Assembly: GCF_003076275.1 (NCBI RefSeq) | Contig: NZ_CP029064.1 | Coordinates: forward strand, 372,001-436,000 | Direction: 5' to 3' | Length of the DNA stretch: 64,000 nucleotides | From: Microbulbifer sp. A4B17 | GTDB lineage: Bacteria > Pseudomonadota > Gammaproteobacteria > Pseudomonadales > Cellvibrionaceae | In this document: positions 27,580-36,338 of the stretch, piece after piece | How the letters are laid out: every line of letters starts with the position of its first letter | Position numbering within the stretch: the stretch's first letter is position 1 | Translations under genes and position numbers: made by a program | Notes under the pieces: model-generated | Told to the model about the DNA's origin: nothing | Seen by the model: the letters and a program-made list of their open reading frames with translations, nothing else | Databases searched by the model: none

Positions 27580-28566
27580 ATGACCTCGAATCATCATCCC
27601 TATGAAGCCCTCACGCCGGACGTGGTGATCGACTGTGTCGAGACTACCGGGCTGATTTCCGATGCGCGTATTTTCCCTCTAAACAGTTATGAAAACCGCG
27701 TCTATCAGGTGGGTATTGAGGATGCCGAGCCGTTGATTGCCAAGTTCTATCGCCCGGGGCGCTGGAGTGATGAGCAGATAATGGAGGAGCACCAGTTCAC
27801 TCTGGAGCTGGCAGAGGCCGAAATTCCTGTGGTGGCACCGATACAGTTTGATGGGCGCACCCTGATGGAGTCCGCTGGATTCCGTTTTGCGCTTTTCCCC
27901 CGACGGGGCGGTCGCCAGTTGGAGCTGGATAACTTTGATCACCTGGAGCAGGTGGGGACCATGTTGGGTCGCATTCATGCGGCCGGCAGCGCCAAACCTT
28001 TCAGCTATCGCCCATCCCTCACTTTGCAGCGATTCGCAATTGATAGCCGGGAATTTATCCTGAATGGAGATTTCCTGCCACGTGAGAACCAGGAGGCCTA
28101 CGCTTCCGTCACGGGCCACATTATCGAACAGATAGCCCCGCTGTTTGAGCGGGACTGGGATATGCTGCGCTTGCACGGTGATTGTCACAGTGGCAACTTT
28201 CTGTGGCGGGATGAGACTCCCTGGTTTGTGGACTTGGACGACTGCCTGATGGGGCCGGCGATCCAGGATATCTGGATGTTGATTTCCGGCAATCGTGCAG
28301 AGCAAACCGCTTACCTGGATGCAGTGTTGGAAGGCTATGAAACCTTCTATAGTTTTGACCCCCAGCAATTGCAACTGGTGGAGCCTCTGCGCTGCCTGCG
28401 GCAAATGCATCACGCCGCCTGGTTAGCGCGACGCTGGCAGGACCCGGCTTTTCCCCAGGCGTTTCCCTGGTTTAATACCGCCCGCTACTGGGCAGAGCAT
28501 ATACTGGCATTGCGCGAGCAGCAGTCGGCGCTGCTAGAACCCCCGTTGACCCTGGGGGCTGTGTAA
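27580..28566 (+). CDS. srkA: Stress response kinase A (SrkA/YihE) homologue
   Basis: A 328-residue Ser/Thr protein kinase of the aminoglycoside phosphotransferase-like fold. Visible motifs are the N-terminal YENRVYQVGIEDAEPLIAKFYRPGRWSDEQIMEEH (ATP-binding Lys), the catalytic loop LHGDCHSGNFLWRD (~residue 196) and the metal site FVDLDDCLMGPAIQDIWM (~212). E. coli SrkA counters MazEF-linked and oxidative stress death. The ATG at 27580 is chosen over a TTG four codons upstream. Its stop is one base before the cysE start, so the two are likely translated together. Confidence 0.93.
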   Translation: MTSNHHPYEALTPDVVIDCVETTGLISDARIFPLNSYENRVYQVGIEDAEPLIAKFYRPGRWSDEQIMEEHQFTLELAEAEIPVVAPIQFDGRTLMESAGFRFALFPRRGGRQLELDNFDHLEQVGTMLGRIHAAGSAKPFSYRPSLTLQRFAIDSREFILNGDFLPRENQEAYASVTGHIIEQIAPLFERDWDMLRLHGDCHSGNFLWRDETPWFVDLDDCLMGPAIQDIWMLISGNRAEQTAYLDAVLEGYETFYSFDPQQLQLVEPLRCLRQMHHAAWLARRWQDPAFPQAFPWFNTARYWAEHILALREQQSALLEPPLTLGAV

Positions 28567-28567
28567 C

Positions 28568-29395
28568 ATGGAGAAAGCAATAATGGATGCGACATGCACC
28601 GAGGCCGAGGCGGATCTGATTTGGGAGAAGATTCGTATAGAGGTGGCCCAACAAGTAGAGCGGGAGCCGATCCTGGCCAGCTTTCTACACGCGACCATCC
28701 TGAATCACAACTCCCTGGAGGCGGCGCTTAGCTTTCACCTGGCCAACAAGCTGGACAATGCGGTGGCACCGGCGCTGTTAATTCGCGAGGTTATCGATGA
28801 AGCACTACAAGCTGACCCTTCCATAGGGCATGCGGCGCGAGCGGATTTGAACGCTATTTACCTGCGGGATTCCGCCTGCCACTCCCTGCACGATCCCTTC
28901 CTGTACTTTAAGGGCTTCCACGCCTTGCAAGTTCACCGCGTGGCCCATTGGCTGTGGCAGCAGCAGCGCCGCTCCCTGGCGATGTTCCTGCAACATCGCG
29001 TCTCTGTGGTATTTAGCGTGGATATCCACCCAGCTGCGCGCTTGGGCGAAGGCATACTGCTGGATCATGCTACCGGCATTGTGATTGGTGAGACTGCAGT
29101 GGTGGAAAATAACGTTTCCATTATGCAGTCCGTCACTTTGGGCGGTACCGGTAAAGAGAGTGGTGATCGCCATCCGAAAATCCGCCATGGGGTTTTAATT
29201 GGTGCGGGCAGTAAGGTGCTGGGTAATATTGAAATTGGCGAGTGCGCCCAGATTGCCTCCGGCAGTGTAGTGCTGAAATCGGTACCGGCAAAAGCATTGG
29301 TGGCCGGTGTGCCGGCAAAAGTTGTCGGGGCGGCTACCTGTGCTGAACCGGCGTTATCCATGGATCAGTGTGCCCTGTCGCAAGTACAGAAGTAA
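28568..29395 (+). CDS. cysE: Serine O-acetyltransferase
   Basis: A 275-residue enzyme that acetylates serine with acetyl-CoA as the first step of cysteine synthesis. The N-terminal helical domain (WEKIRIEVAQQVEREPILASFLHATILNH) covers ~residues 18-140. The left-handed beta helix of hexapeptide repeats follows (DIHPAARLGEGILLDHATGIVIGETAVV, then VTLGGTGKESGDRHPKI), containing the catalytic Asp and His residues. The C-terminal tail does not end in the usual Ile seen in feedback complexes with CysK. It is separated from srkA by one base. A second ATG at 28583 is possible. Confidence 0.94.
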   Translation: MEKAIMDATCTEAEADLIWEKIRIEVAQQVEREPILASFLHATILNHNSLEAALSFHLANKLDNAVAPALLIREVIDEALQADPSIGHAARADLNAIYLRDSACHSLHDPFLYFKGFHALQVHRVAHWLWQQQRRSLAMFLQHRVSVVFSVDIHPAARLGEGILLDHATGIVIGETAVVENNVSIMQSVTLGGTGKESGDRHPKIRHGVLIGAGSKVLGNIEIGECAQIASGSVVLKSVPAKALVAGVPAKVVGAATCAEPALSMDQCALSQVQK

Positions 29396-29486
29396 GGCTT
29401 GTGGCCCCGTAGTGAACACTGGCTGCGGGGTTGGATCACTGGGGAAATGATGCAACGGCACTGTTCTTGGCACTATCCTTTGACTC

Positions 29487-30299
29487 ATGAAATATAGTCT
29501 CAGCGCGAAAAATCTTACCTGCCGAAATTTGGAGGCTTATGCGGACTACCGCGCGAGCCTGGTAACTCCCGATTGCACCAAGGAAATTACAGGTATTGTC
29601 CGCAGTGATAGCGGCCTGCCTTCCATTGGGCTCAATCAGGTGATTTCCAATATGGTAATGCCGCCGCGCATTATTCAACGTTTTGCGCTGGATTATTTTG
29701 CCGAGCGTCACAGCCCCTTCACCCTTTGGCACAGTGCCTCAAAACCCCTGGATAATGACGCTTTGGATGAACTCGGACTAAAGCGGCGCCAGTCCCTGGT
29801 AGCTATGGCCGCCGAGATACCCCGACTCAGTACTGCTGAGATTCCGTTGGTGGAACAGCTGACCATTAGTGTAGTGAAAAAGGGGGCCTTGCCTGATTAC
29901 GGCGCGGTGCAGGCAGCGGCGGCAGGGGAGCAGGAGGGGGCGCAGTTGGCGCACTTTTATCAGGACCTGCAAGAAATTCCCGAGCAGCGACGCGGGCGAC
30001 TGAAATTGTTTCTCGCTAACCTGGATGGTGTGCCGGTGGCTGCCGGTTGCCTGTTTGCGGCAGCGGATGCATTGGGGCTCTATGACCTGGTGACGCTTCC
30101 GGACTATCGGGGGCGCGGGATTGGCCGGGCTCTGTTCAAGCATCTGCTAACTGCTGCCCAGGGCAGCCACCATAAAAATCTGGTGGCTTTGGTGCCGGCT
30201 GATCGCCAGCAGCTATTGCTCGATAGTGGCTTTTTTGCGGTTGGTGAGGTTGCCCGCTATCAATACACTCCGGCGCAGGCGGCCGCTAAGCCCGACTGA
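29487..30299 (+). CDS. GNAT family N-acetyltransferase
   Basis: A 270-residue protein. The C-terminal half is a GNAT domain, with LKLFLANLDGVPVAAGCLFAAADALGLYDLVTLPDYRGRGIGRALFKHLL holding the acetyl-CoA pyrophosphate loop (~residues 172-222). The N-terminal half (residues ~1-130, with LGLKRRQSLVAMAAEIP) resembles the degenerate first domain of double-GNAT proteins. Substrate unknown. Its 3' end overlaps the convergent epmA gene by 14 bp. Confidence 0.82.
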   Translation: MKYSLSAKNLTCRNLEAYADYRASLVTPDCTKEITGIVRSDSGLPSIGLNQVISNMVMPPRIIQRFALDYFAERHSPFTLWHSASKPLDNDALDELGLKRRQSLVAMAAEIPRLSTAEIPLVEQLTISVVKKGALPDYGAVQAAAAGEQEGAQLAHFYQDLQEIPEQRRGRLKLFLANLDGVPVAAGCLFAAADALGLYDLVTLPDYRGRGIGRALFKHLLTAAQGSHHKNLVALVPADRQQLLLDSGFFAVGEVARYQYTPAQAAAKPD

Positions 30300-31239
30300 A
30301 AGGGAAGGCGATAACTTCCTCAATCGATCGGTAACCGTCTTTTAACATCAGCAGTCGGTCGACTCCCAGCGCGACCCCGGCGCACTCGGGCATGCCTTGA
30401 TCCAGGGCCGCAATCAGACGCTCTTCAAAGGGGTGTAAAGGGCGCTGGTTATTGCGGCGGTATTCCAGATCTTTTTCAAAGCGGCGCTGCTGTTCCGCGC
30501 TGTCGGTCAGCTCCCAATAGCCATTGGCCAGTTCCAATCCACCCACATAGGCTTCGAAACGCCTGGCTACGGGCGTCCCCTGTTCGTCCGCCACCACTTT
30601 TGCCAGTGCCGCTTGCTCTGCGGGGAAGTCGTACAGCAGGGTGATGCCCTCACTCATGGTGGCTTCCAGGCGGTGGCTCATCAGCAGGTCCAGGCACTCA
30701 CTGCGTTCACGGGGTACAAAAGACAATTCCATTTCCCGCTTAACGCAGGAAATCAGCTCGGCTTCGCTGGCACTGTGGGGGTCCAGTTGCAGCTCTTGTA
30801 AAAACAATTCCCGGTAACTGAGGGACTGGACCTGGTCCGTCGCCAAAATACCGCAGAGCAGCTTGGCGACCTCCTCCATCAGTTGGTGATCGTCCCAACC
30901 GCAGCGGTACCACTCCAACATGGTGAACTCGGGGTTGTGTCGACCGCCGGATTCGCCCTGGCGAAAAGCCTTGCCCAAGTAGTAGCAATCTCCGAATCCT
31001 GCGGCGAGTAAACGCTTTAAACCAAATTCGGGGCTGGTGGCCAGGTAGGCGTTTTCGCCCCGGCACTCTGTGGTGATGGACTCGATATGGGGGTCGCTGG
31101 TGGCGCGCTGGGATAGCACCGGAACTTCGGCTTCCACAACGTTTCGCCCAGCAAAAAATGTGCGTATTTCAGCGAGTAGTGCAGCGCGTTGGCGCAGGGC
31201 TGCAATAGTGGCGGTGGGGCGCCAGGTATCTGTGCTCAT
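30286..31239 (-). CDS. epmA: Elongation factor P--(R)-beta-lysine ligase
   Basis: A 317-residue class II lysyl-tRNA synthetase-like enzyme without the anticodon-binding domain. It attaches (R)-beta-lysine to Lys34 of EF-P. Class II motifs are visible: EVEVPVLSQRATSDPHIES, YLATSPEFGLKRLLAAGFGDCYYLGKAFRQGESGGRHNPEFTMLEWYR (motif 2) and CAGVALGVDRLLML (motif 3). It lies 51 nt downstream of its substrate gene efp, with a hairpin between. There is no good Shine-Dalgarno before the ATG at 31239, so the start is somewhat uncertain. Confidence 0.95.
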   Translation of the reverse strand: MSTDTWRPTATIAALRQRAALLAEIRTFFAGRNVVEAEVPVLSQRATSDPHIESITTECRGENAYLATSPEFGLKRLLAAGFGDCYYLGKAFRQGESGGRHNPEFTMLEWYRCGWDDHQLMEEVAKLLCGILATDQVQSLSYRELFLQELQLDPHSASEAELISCVKREMELSFVPRERSECLDLLMSHRLEATMSEGITLLYDFPAEQAALAKVVADEQGTPVARRFEAYVGGLELANGYWELTDSAEQQRRFEKDLEYRRNNQRPLHPFEERLIAALDQGMPECAGVALGVDRLLMLKDGYRSIEEVIAFPFSRA

Positions 31240-31256
31240 GGGGAGGTAGCTCTAGA

Positions 31257-31277
31257 CGAGCGGCCGTAGGCCGCTCG
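31257..31277 (-). terminator. GC-rich hairpin between efp and epmA
   Basis: A perfect 9-bp stem CGAGCGGCC / GGCCGCTCG with a 3-nt loop lies just after efp on the minus strand. There is no U tract; it probably trims the efp message and lowers read-through into epmA. Confidence 0.5.
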
Positions 31278-31290
31278 GGGGAGGAGGTGC

Positions 31291-31863
31291 TTAGTCTTCC
31301 TTGGCACGGCCCAGGTATTCGGCGGTGCGGGTGTCTACCTTGATGGTTTCACCGATTTCCAGGAACAGAGGAACCTTCACAACAGCGCCGGTAGCCAAAG
31401 TGGCCGGCTTGGTGCCGCCCTGGGCGGTGTCTCCGCGCAGGCCCGGATCGGTATCGGTAATCTCCAGGATAACGTGGTTGGGCGGAGTAACTGCCAGCGG
31501 AGAGCCGTTGTACAGAGTTACAGTGCAGATATCCTGCTCTTTGAGCCATTTTGAAGCATCGCCCACAGCATCGCTGCTGGCTTGGTGCTGCTCAAAAGTC
31601 TCGGGCTCCATGAAATGGTAAAACTCGCCATCGTTGTACAAGTATTCCATTTCGCGATCCATCACGTCCGCCGCTTCCAGGCTTTCACCGGAGCGGAAGG
31701 TGCGTTCCCATACACGACCGGTTTTCAGGTTGCGAAGCTTCACGCGGTTGAACGCCTGGCCCTTACCAGGTTTGACGAATTCGTTTTCCACGATTGAGCA
31801 GGGGTCGCCGTCCAGCATCACCTTGAGGCCGCCCTTGAATTCGTTAGTGGAGTAACTAGCCAT
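31291..31863 (-). CDS. efp: Translation elongation factor P
   Basis: A 190-residue protein with the three beta-barrel domains of EF-P, which rescues ribosomes stalled at proline stretches. The modification site is in [14 protein letters not shown] with Lys34 at the loop tip, the residue beta-lysylated by EpmA and Epm[19 protein letters not shown] and [30 protein letters not shown] complete domains II and III. EpmA lies directly downstream and epmB about 2.8 kb upstream on the other strand. Confidence 0.97.
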   Translation of the reverse strand: MASYSTNEFKGGLKVMLDGDPCSIVENEFVKPGKGQAFNRVKLRNLKTGRVWERTFRSGESLEAADVMDREMEYLYNDGEFYHFMEPETFEQHQASSDAVGDASKWLKEQDICTVTLYNGSPLAVTPPNHVILEITDTDPGLRGDTAQGGTKPATLATGAVVKVPLFLEIGETIKVDTRTAEYLGRAKED

Positions 31864-32141
31864 AGCAAATAGAGCCCTTTAAGTCATTTATCTATATGAT
31901 TTTTAACGAGTTTTTTGTTTCTAGCCGATTCCGGCCAAGGCTGGGCTAACGCCCTCCGCTTCCGCCACAAATGGTAGCCGCAGGTAACTCGTCTGGCTGG
32001 GGAAAAGAGACTTCACCGCCAGCCCTGCATGATGGAGCGGGATTATACAGGAGGGTGGGAGCTTGAACGAATACCAGAGAGAAATGGAGGGGAGGCGCTC
32101 CGGTTGTTATAGCCAAGTTGCAATTGTTGGGGCAGTCGGCA
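31864..32141 (-). promoter_or_regulatory. efp upstream region with a candidate -10 box
   Basis: On the minus strand TATAAT (32047-32042) lies about 180 nt before the efp start and would give a long leader of roughly 170 nt. No good -35 box is seen at 17 bp. No gene is supported in this region. Confidence 0.4.
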
Positions 32142-32167
32142 GTGCAATGGGCTTTAGCCCATTGCAC
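32142..32167 (-). terminator. Hairpin after the class II aldolase gene
   Basis: An 11-bp perfect stem GTGCAATGGGC / GCCCATTGCAC with a 4-nt loop lies 10 nt after the minus-strand stop. A U tract is absent. Confidence 0.5.
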
Positions 32168-32176
32168 AAAAAGCAC

Positions 32177-32971
32177 TTAACTTAATGGGTCGTCCCCGCC
32201 GCCATAACCTTTTCTCTGCATGCGGCGCACAAAGTAGGCAAAAGTCGCTTGTGTGCGTTTTTCCTGGAGAATCCAGTCGTGGGCTTCGCGGCCCAGTTCG
32301 GGATCAATATCCTGGATGGTGCCGGCGGATTCAGCCAGTATTTGCAGCTTGGCAGCGCGCTCGCACTGAACCGCCATTACACAGGCTTCCTCTACAGAGC
32401 GACAGGCCATAATCAGGCCGTGGTGCCCAAGCAGGATTGCGCGTTTGTCTCCAATAGCTGCGGAAATCAGCTCACCCTCACTGTTACCTACGGGTACACC
32501 CGGCCAGTCTTTAAGGAAGGCAATATCCTCATACAGCATGCAAGCGTCCATATGGGAAATCTTTAGCGGGCGTTCCAGCATGGAAAGCGCACACACGTGC
32601 ATGGGGTGAGTGTGCACAATGCAGTTCACATCGGGGCGCGCCCGGTAGATCCAGGAGTGAAAGCGGTTGGCGGGATTGGCCATCCCCTCTCCGGACAGTA
32701 CTTCGAGGTCTTCGTTGACCTCCAATAAATTGGAAGAGGTAATTTCATCGAAGCCGAGACCCAGGCGCTGGGTGTAATAGGTTCCGGGCTTTTCTGCACG
32801 GGCAGTAATTTGCCCAGCCAGACCGGAGTCGTGACCATCGTTAAATAAAATACGGCAAGTCAGTGCCAGCTTTTCTCTCAGTGACCACTCGGGTGTGCTG
32901 AGGTGCTGTTTCATCGCTTTGCTGGCCCGTTCAACCAGTTCGCTCTTTGCCAGTGATAGTGTTTCAGCCAT
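32177..32971 (-). CDS. Class II aldolase/adducin family protein
   Basis: A 264-residue protein of the fuculose-aldolase/adducin fold. The metal-binding His residues are in VHTHPMHVCALSML (~residue 112) and LGHHGLIMAC (~172). GHDSGLAGQITARAE and YTQRLGLGFDEIT are shared with the widespread proteobacterial branch annotated only as aldolase. NovR/CloR-type iron oxygenases also belong to this fold, so either aldol cleavage or oxidation is possible. The ATG at 32971 has GGAG at 6 nt; an upstream TTG at 32983 is less likely. The next gene upstream on the strand encodes a diiron-type protein, suggesting a shared pathway. Confidence 0.82.
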   Translation of the reverse strand: MAETLSLAKSELVERASKAMKQHLSTPEWSLREKLALTCRILFNDGHDSGLAGQITARAEKPGTYYTQRLGLGFDEITSSNLLEVNEDLEVLSGEGMANPANRFHSWIYRARPDVNCIVHTHPMHVCALSMLERPLKISHMDACMLYEDIAFLKDWPGVPVGNSEGELISAAIGDKRAILLGHHGLIMACRSVEEACVMAVQCERAAKLQILAESAGTIQDIDPELGREAHDWILQEKRTQATFAYFVRRMQRKGYGGGDDPLS

Positions 32972-33174
32972 GTTTATCTCCAATTCTCACAGCAAGTTAT
33001 TTTAATTTCACAAAAATTGAATAAATATTCCTTTTCTATTTCTCAATCGTGAAATTATTTTTAAAAACCTAACTCTTAATGTTTCGATCTTTGTCGAATT
33101 TATGTTGGTGGCATATCCCTATGCCCAAGCTTTCTCCAACAACACCTGTGAGCGGGTTGATAACTGCTTGATAA

Positions 33175-33885
33175 TTAAGCGGGTACTGCTTGTGGCTGTT
33201 CTCGCTTGGAAGCGCGATAGGCCGTTTCAATCGAATCGAAAAATTGCAGGCGGGCTTCTACCAGATGGCGTCCGGCCTCGAGCATAATGTCGAGTTGGCT
33301 GGGGTCCTTTGAGCCTATATCAACCATAATGTCCCGGATGGTTTCCGCATGTCCATCGTCACACTCGATATGCAAAAGGAAAAATTCCATTTCCTTGTCG
33401 GCAACGCCACAGGAGCGGAACCCGGCCACGATATCAGTGTATAGATCGGGTACCAGAGCTTCAGCCCCCAGGCATAAAGCCCCCAATCCAGCGCTGGCCC
33501 TGAGGTCGCGACAGTTTTTGAACATGGTATCGATCAAGTGTTGGGTGCCCGGTAAAGTTTCTGCGTTTTCCAGGGTCAACCCAAAGTGCTCAAGGGTCTC
33601 GCGGTAAATTACCGCATGAGGTTTGGGACTGTCTGGCTCCAGGCCCAATTCCTCCATTAGATTTTCAGCAAGCTCCAGAACTTCATGATTGCTTGGTAGG
33701 TTGGCCATCATGGCGCATAAATATCTAACGAAAAAACCACTATAGATACCCTGCTGGACCAAAAATATTTTCAGTTCTTCTAGAGTGATAGATCCTTCAC
33801 GACAGCGTTTTAGAAAAGGATGTGCGCGAGTTTGCTCTATAAGTAGGTCTTTGTTTGCTTCAAGCAATTCAAGCTGCATTTCCAT
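33175..33885 (-). CDS. Haem-oxygenase-like diiron (iron-containing redox enzyme) protein
   Basis: A 236-residue all-helical protein of the TenA/PqqC/haem-oxygenase-like superfamily, annotated elsewhere as iron-containing redox enzyme family. Candidate iron ligands are ENLMEELGL (~residue 76), HAVIYRETLEHFG (~88-100) and the C-terminal cluster LHIECDDGHAETI (~172-184). Characterised diiron members fragment or oxidise small amines and acids, and CADD makes p-aminobenzoate. The substrate here is unknown. The gap to the class II aldolase gene downstream (203 bp) allows but does not prove an operon. It is separated from divergent epmB by 790 bp. Confidence 0.75.
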   Translation of the reverse strand: MEMQLELLEANKDLLIEQTRAHPFLKRCREGSITLEELKIFLVQQGIYSGFFVRYLCAMMANLPSNHEVLELAENLMEELGLEPDSPKPHAVIYRETLEHFGLTLENAETLPGTQHLIDTMFKNCRDLRASAGLGALCLGAEALVPDLYTDIVAGFRSCGVADKEMEFFLLHIECDDGHAETIRDIMVDIGSKDPSQLDIMLEAGRHLVEARLQFFDSIETAYRASKREQPQAVPA

Positions 33886-34676
33886 CGAGTAATTCCTTTT
33901 TGTAATTCTAAACTTACTGTTTGAACACCTTTCCGGTGTGTTACTTATTTCTTGATAGAGCCTACCTTTGGTAAGCCGGCAAAATAGTTTTATTTGCCGG
34001 CGGTTAAACTAACACTGGATTATCCCTATTGTGAATAGGGGAATTATGAATTTTTCGATATTTTGTTGGCAGTTTTTGAAGTTGCTTTTCGTTAACAATT
34101 AAAATTTTACTAATAATATATTTTATTTTTTGCTTTATCCTTTTTAGTTTTTTTCATGGTGATAGTTATTTGTATCCTGAACTGGTTTAAAAGTGTCTAC
34201 TGGGTTGGGTTTTAACACTTGCGATGGTTGCCACTATCAGTTAGGGGTGGCCGTTAAAAATAAGAGTGAATGCTTGCTATTCGCTGAGGTGGATGAATGC
34301 TGTTTGGTGGTAAAGAAGAGTAAAGCATCTCTTAAGCTGATTTTTATTTTTAGAATTTTTTCTGTTAGCGGGTGAGGGGCTCTGAATAATTGCGTGAATT
34401 GTTTTTCAAGCCTCTTAGGGTGGGTCTAATATCTGTAGCCTTTAAGCCTCACGGGGTCACCCATAGGTTGCCTTGATAACTGTATTCTTCAGTTGTGACA
34501 TACCAAGGAATAGATATATCTACTAATTCGCAGAAGAGGATTGTCAGCGATGGCTTTCACGATTTCCGTTGCTGGGTAATCGCTTGAGTTGGTGTCTGCT
34601 GGGTCAATGGTGTATGTCGAGAGGCGGGGATAGCTGAAGGGGATCTGTTACAATTTGTTATTTTGCAGTGTACCTC
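33886..34676. other. AT-rich intergenic region with inverted repeats
   Basis: No gene is supported here. Two clear inverted repeats are present: GCCGGCAAA / TTTGCCGGC (33975-34001, loop 9) and CCCTATT-GTG-AATAGGG (34024-34040). A smaller one, ACACC / GGTGT, lies at 33925-33939. They lie 40-155 bp upstream of the diiron gene start on its strand. The part nearer epmB (34380-34667) shows no clear structure. Confidence 0.5.
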
Positions 34677-35702
34677 ATGATGGCGTCATCGGCCCCCGAC
34701 ATACAACTTATCGACACACAGGAATCCCGCCGTTGGCAGGATGAGATGTCTGATTTGGTCACAGAGCCGGCAGAGTTAATTCACCTGTTGCAGTTGGACT
34801 CAGGTCAATTGCCGGATGCTTTAAGGGCAGCGTCAGGCTTTTCCCTGCGTGTGCCGCGGTCTTTTATTCGCAGAATGCGTCCAGGTGATCCCAATGACCC
34901 CTTGCTTTTGCAGGTTTTACCTGGTGCATCGGAGTTGCAGCAGGTACCGGGATTTAGTTCAGATCCTTTGCAGGAAGCCGAAGCCAACCCCTTGCCCGGC
35001 GTGGTACATAAGTATCATGGGCGATTACTGCTGATCGCCGCAGGGCAGTGCGCAGTAAATTGTCGCTACTGTTTCCGCCGGGAGTTCCCCTATGGTGATA
35101 ATCACCTGAGCCGCAAACAGGGCTTGGCCGCCCTAGGGTATATTCGCTCACGCACAGAATTGCGTGAAGTTATATTGAGTGGCGGTGATCCCTTGGTGCT
35201 GAATGATCGCCAGCTCGCCTGGTTGTCAGGAGAGCTGGCCCAGATTGTTCACCTGGATAAGCTGAGAATCCACAGTCGCTTGCCAATTGTCGCACCGAGC
35301 CGGGTAAACCGGGAGATGTTGGAGTGGTTTACTGGCTCTCGCTTAAAGCCCGTATTGGTATTGCACTGCAATCATGCCAATGAGATTGATAGTGAAGTCA
35401 GGTCAGCTCTACTGCGTTTGCGCGAGTCAGGGGTCACCCTGCTCAATCAGGCAGTATTGCTAAAGGGGATAAATGATAGTGTTACTGCACTGGAGGCACT
35501 CAGTGAGTCCCTGTTTGATGCCGGTGTGTTACCTTACTATCTCCACCAGCTGGATCGGGTTAATGGAGCTGCCCACTTTGAAGTGCCTGACCAGCAGGCC
35601 CTGGAAATCATTGAACAGCTGCGCCATCGTGTACCCGGCTATCTGGTGCCGAAATTGGTTCGTGAAATCCCCGGTGTTCCGTCTAAATCCCCCGTATTGT
35701 AA
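34677..35702 (+). CDS. epmB: EF-P beta-lysylation protein EpmB (lysine 2,3-aminomutase-like)
   Basis: A 341-residue radical SAM/PLP enzyme that converts (S)-lysine to (R)-beta-lysine for EF-P modification. The 4Fe-4S motif CAVNCRYCFRREFPY (C-x3-C-x2-C) is near residue 120. VILSGGDPL follows, then LRIHSRLPIVAPSRV and VLHCNHANEI. The PLP lysine is probably in the C-terminal GYLVPKLVREIPG. The length fits EpmB, shorter than catabolic KamA. Candidate starts are GTG 34668 and ATGs 34677 and 34680; no ribosome-binding site decides. In many relatives it lies next to efp; here two unrelated genes intervene. Confidence 0.93.
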   Translation: MMASSAPDIQLIDTQESRRWQDEMSDLVTEPAELIHLLQLDSGQLPDALRAASGFSLRVPRSFIRRMRPGDPNDPLLLQVLPGASELQQVPGFSSDPLQEAEANPLPGVVHKYHGRLLLIAAGQCAVNCRYCFRREFPYGDNHLSRKQGLAALGYIRSRTELREVILSGGDPLVLNDRQLAWLSGELAQIVHLDKLRIHSRLPIVAPSRVNREMLEWFTGSRLKPVLVLHCNHANEIDSEVRSALLRLRESGVTLLNQAVLLKGINDSVTALEALSESLFDAGVLPYYLHQLDRVNGAAHFEVPDQQALEIIEQLRHRVPGYLVPKLVREIPGVPSKSPVL

Positions 35703-35726
35703 CTCCTTGCCTCGAATCTTTTTTAA

Positions 35727-36338
35727 TCAGCAGGCTGTCAGGCAGTATTCCTCAGGGAGCGGCACCAGGTAATAGGTGCCGCTAAAAGTAGTTACTATGG
35801 TGAGTCCAATCACCAGTCCAACTGCCATTACAGCACCCGCACTGCGATCCAGGGCTGCAGTCGAAAATTTTTCTCGAAATATCCACCGTAAACCACAGGC
35901 GAGATGAGTAAAGAAAGCTGCCACTGCCAGGGTGTAGTAGGGGGCAAAAAATAGTGGGTAGGCTTGTGGTTGCAGGCCGGCTGCAGCAAAAAAGAAATTT
36001 GTGTCCAGGCCCTGTACCAATCTGCCATACATTACCGCCGAGATATGGAACATTAAAAAGAATGCCAGATAGCCGCCGGATACTGCTTGGGCATGATCAA
36101 AAAATCCGCGGCGCTGCCCCCACCTTTTTACAATAAATGTAATCCCCGATCCCACCTGGAAAAGGGCACAGGCCAATAGCAATGGCTCGATAATTTGAGT
36201 CCGGTAAATTTGTCTGAAACTCTGCATAAAGCTGATATGGGCTTCAATACCGCTAAGGGCTACCAGGTGATTAGTGATGTGGGAGAGTACATACAAGCTG
36301 ATTATAAGGGCGGAAAGCCGGTGTAGTGTGTGAAGCAT
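35727..36338 (-). CDS. Cytochrome b-like membrane protein (SdhC/FrdC-like)
   Basis: A 203-residue protein with five predicted transmembrane segments at about residues 6-25, 50-70, 88-110, 130-152 and 172-192. Histidines within or near the helices (LHRLSALI, SHITNHL, AHISF, FHISAVMYGR, FFTHLACG) suggest bound haem b, as in succinate dehydrogenase or fumarate reductase anchor subunits. No flavoprotein or iron-sulfur partner gene is nearby, so it is an orphan. It converges with epmB, 24 bp apart. Function is not established. Confidence 0.6.
   Translation of the reverse strand: MLHTLHRLSALIISLYVLSHITNHLVALSGIEAHISFMQSFRQIYRTQIIEPLLLACALFQVGSGITFIVKRWGQRRGFFDHAQAVSGGYLAFFLMFHISAVMYGRLVQGLDTNFFFAAAGLQPQAYPLFFAPYYTLAVAAFFTHLACGLRWIFREKFSTAALDRSAGAVMAVGLVIGLTIVTTFSGTYYLVPLPEEYCLTAC

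Noticed and set aside
32984-33174. Possible lux-type box ahead of the class II aldolase gene
   Set aside because: No palindrome with the CT-N12-AG frame was found there, so no shared control with the aryl operon can be claimed.
34193-34375. Small Cys-rich reading frame of 60 codons in the diiron/epmB gap
   Set aside because: It has no ribosome-binding site, no recognisable domain, and a random-looking Lys/Ile/Phe-rich end.
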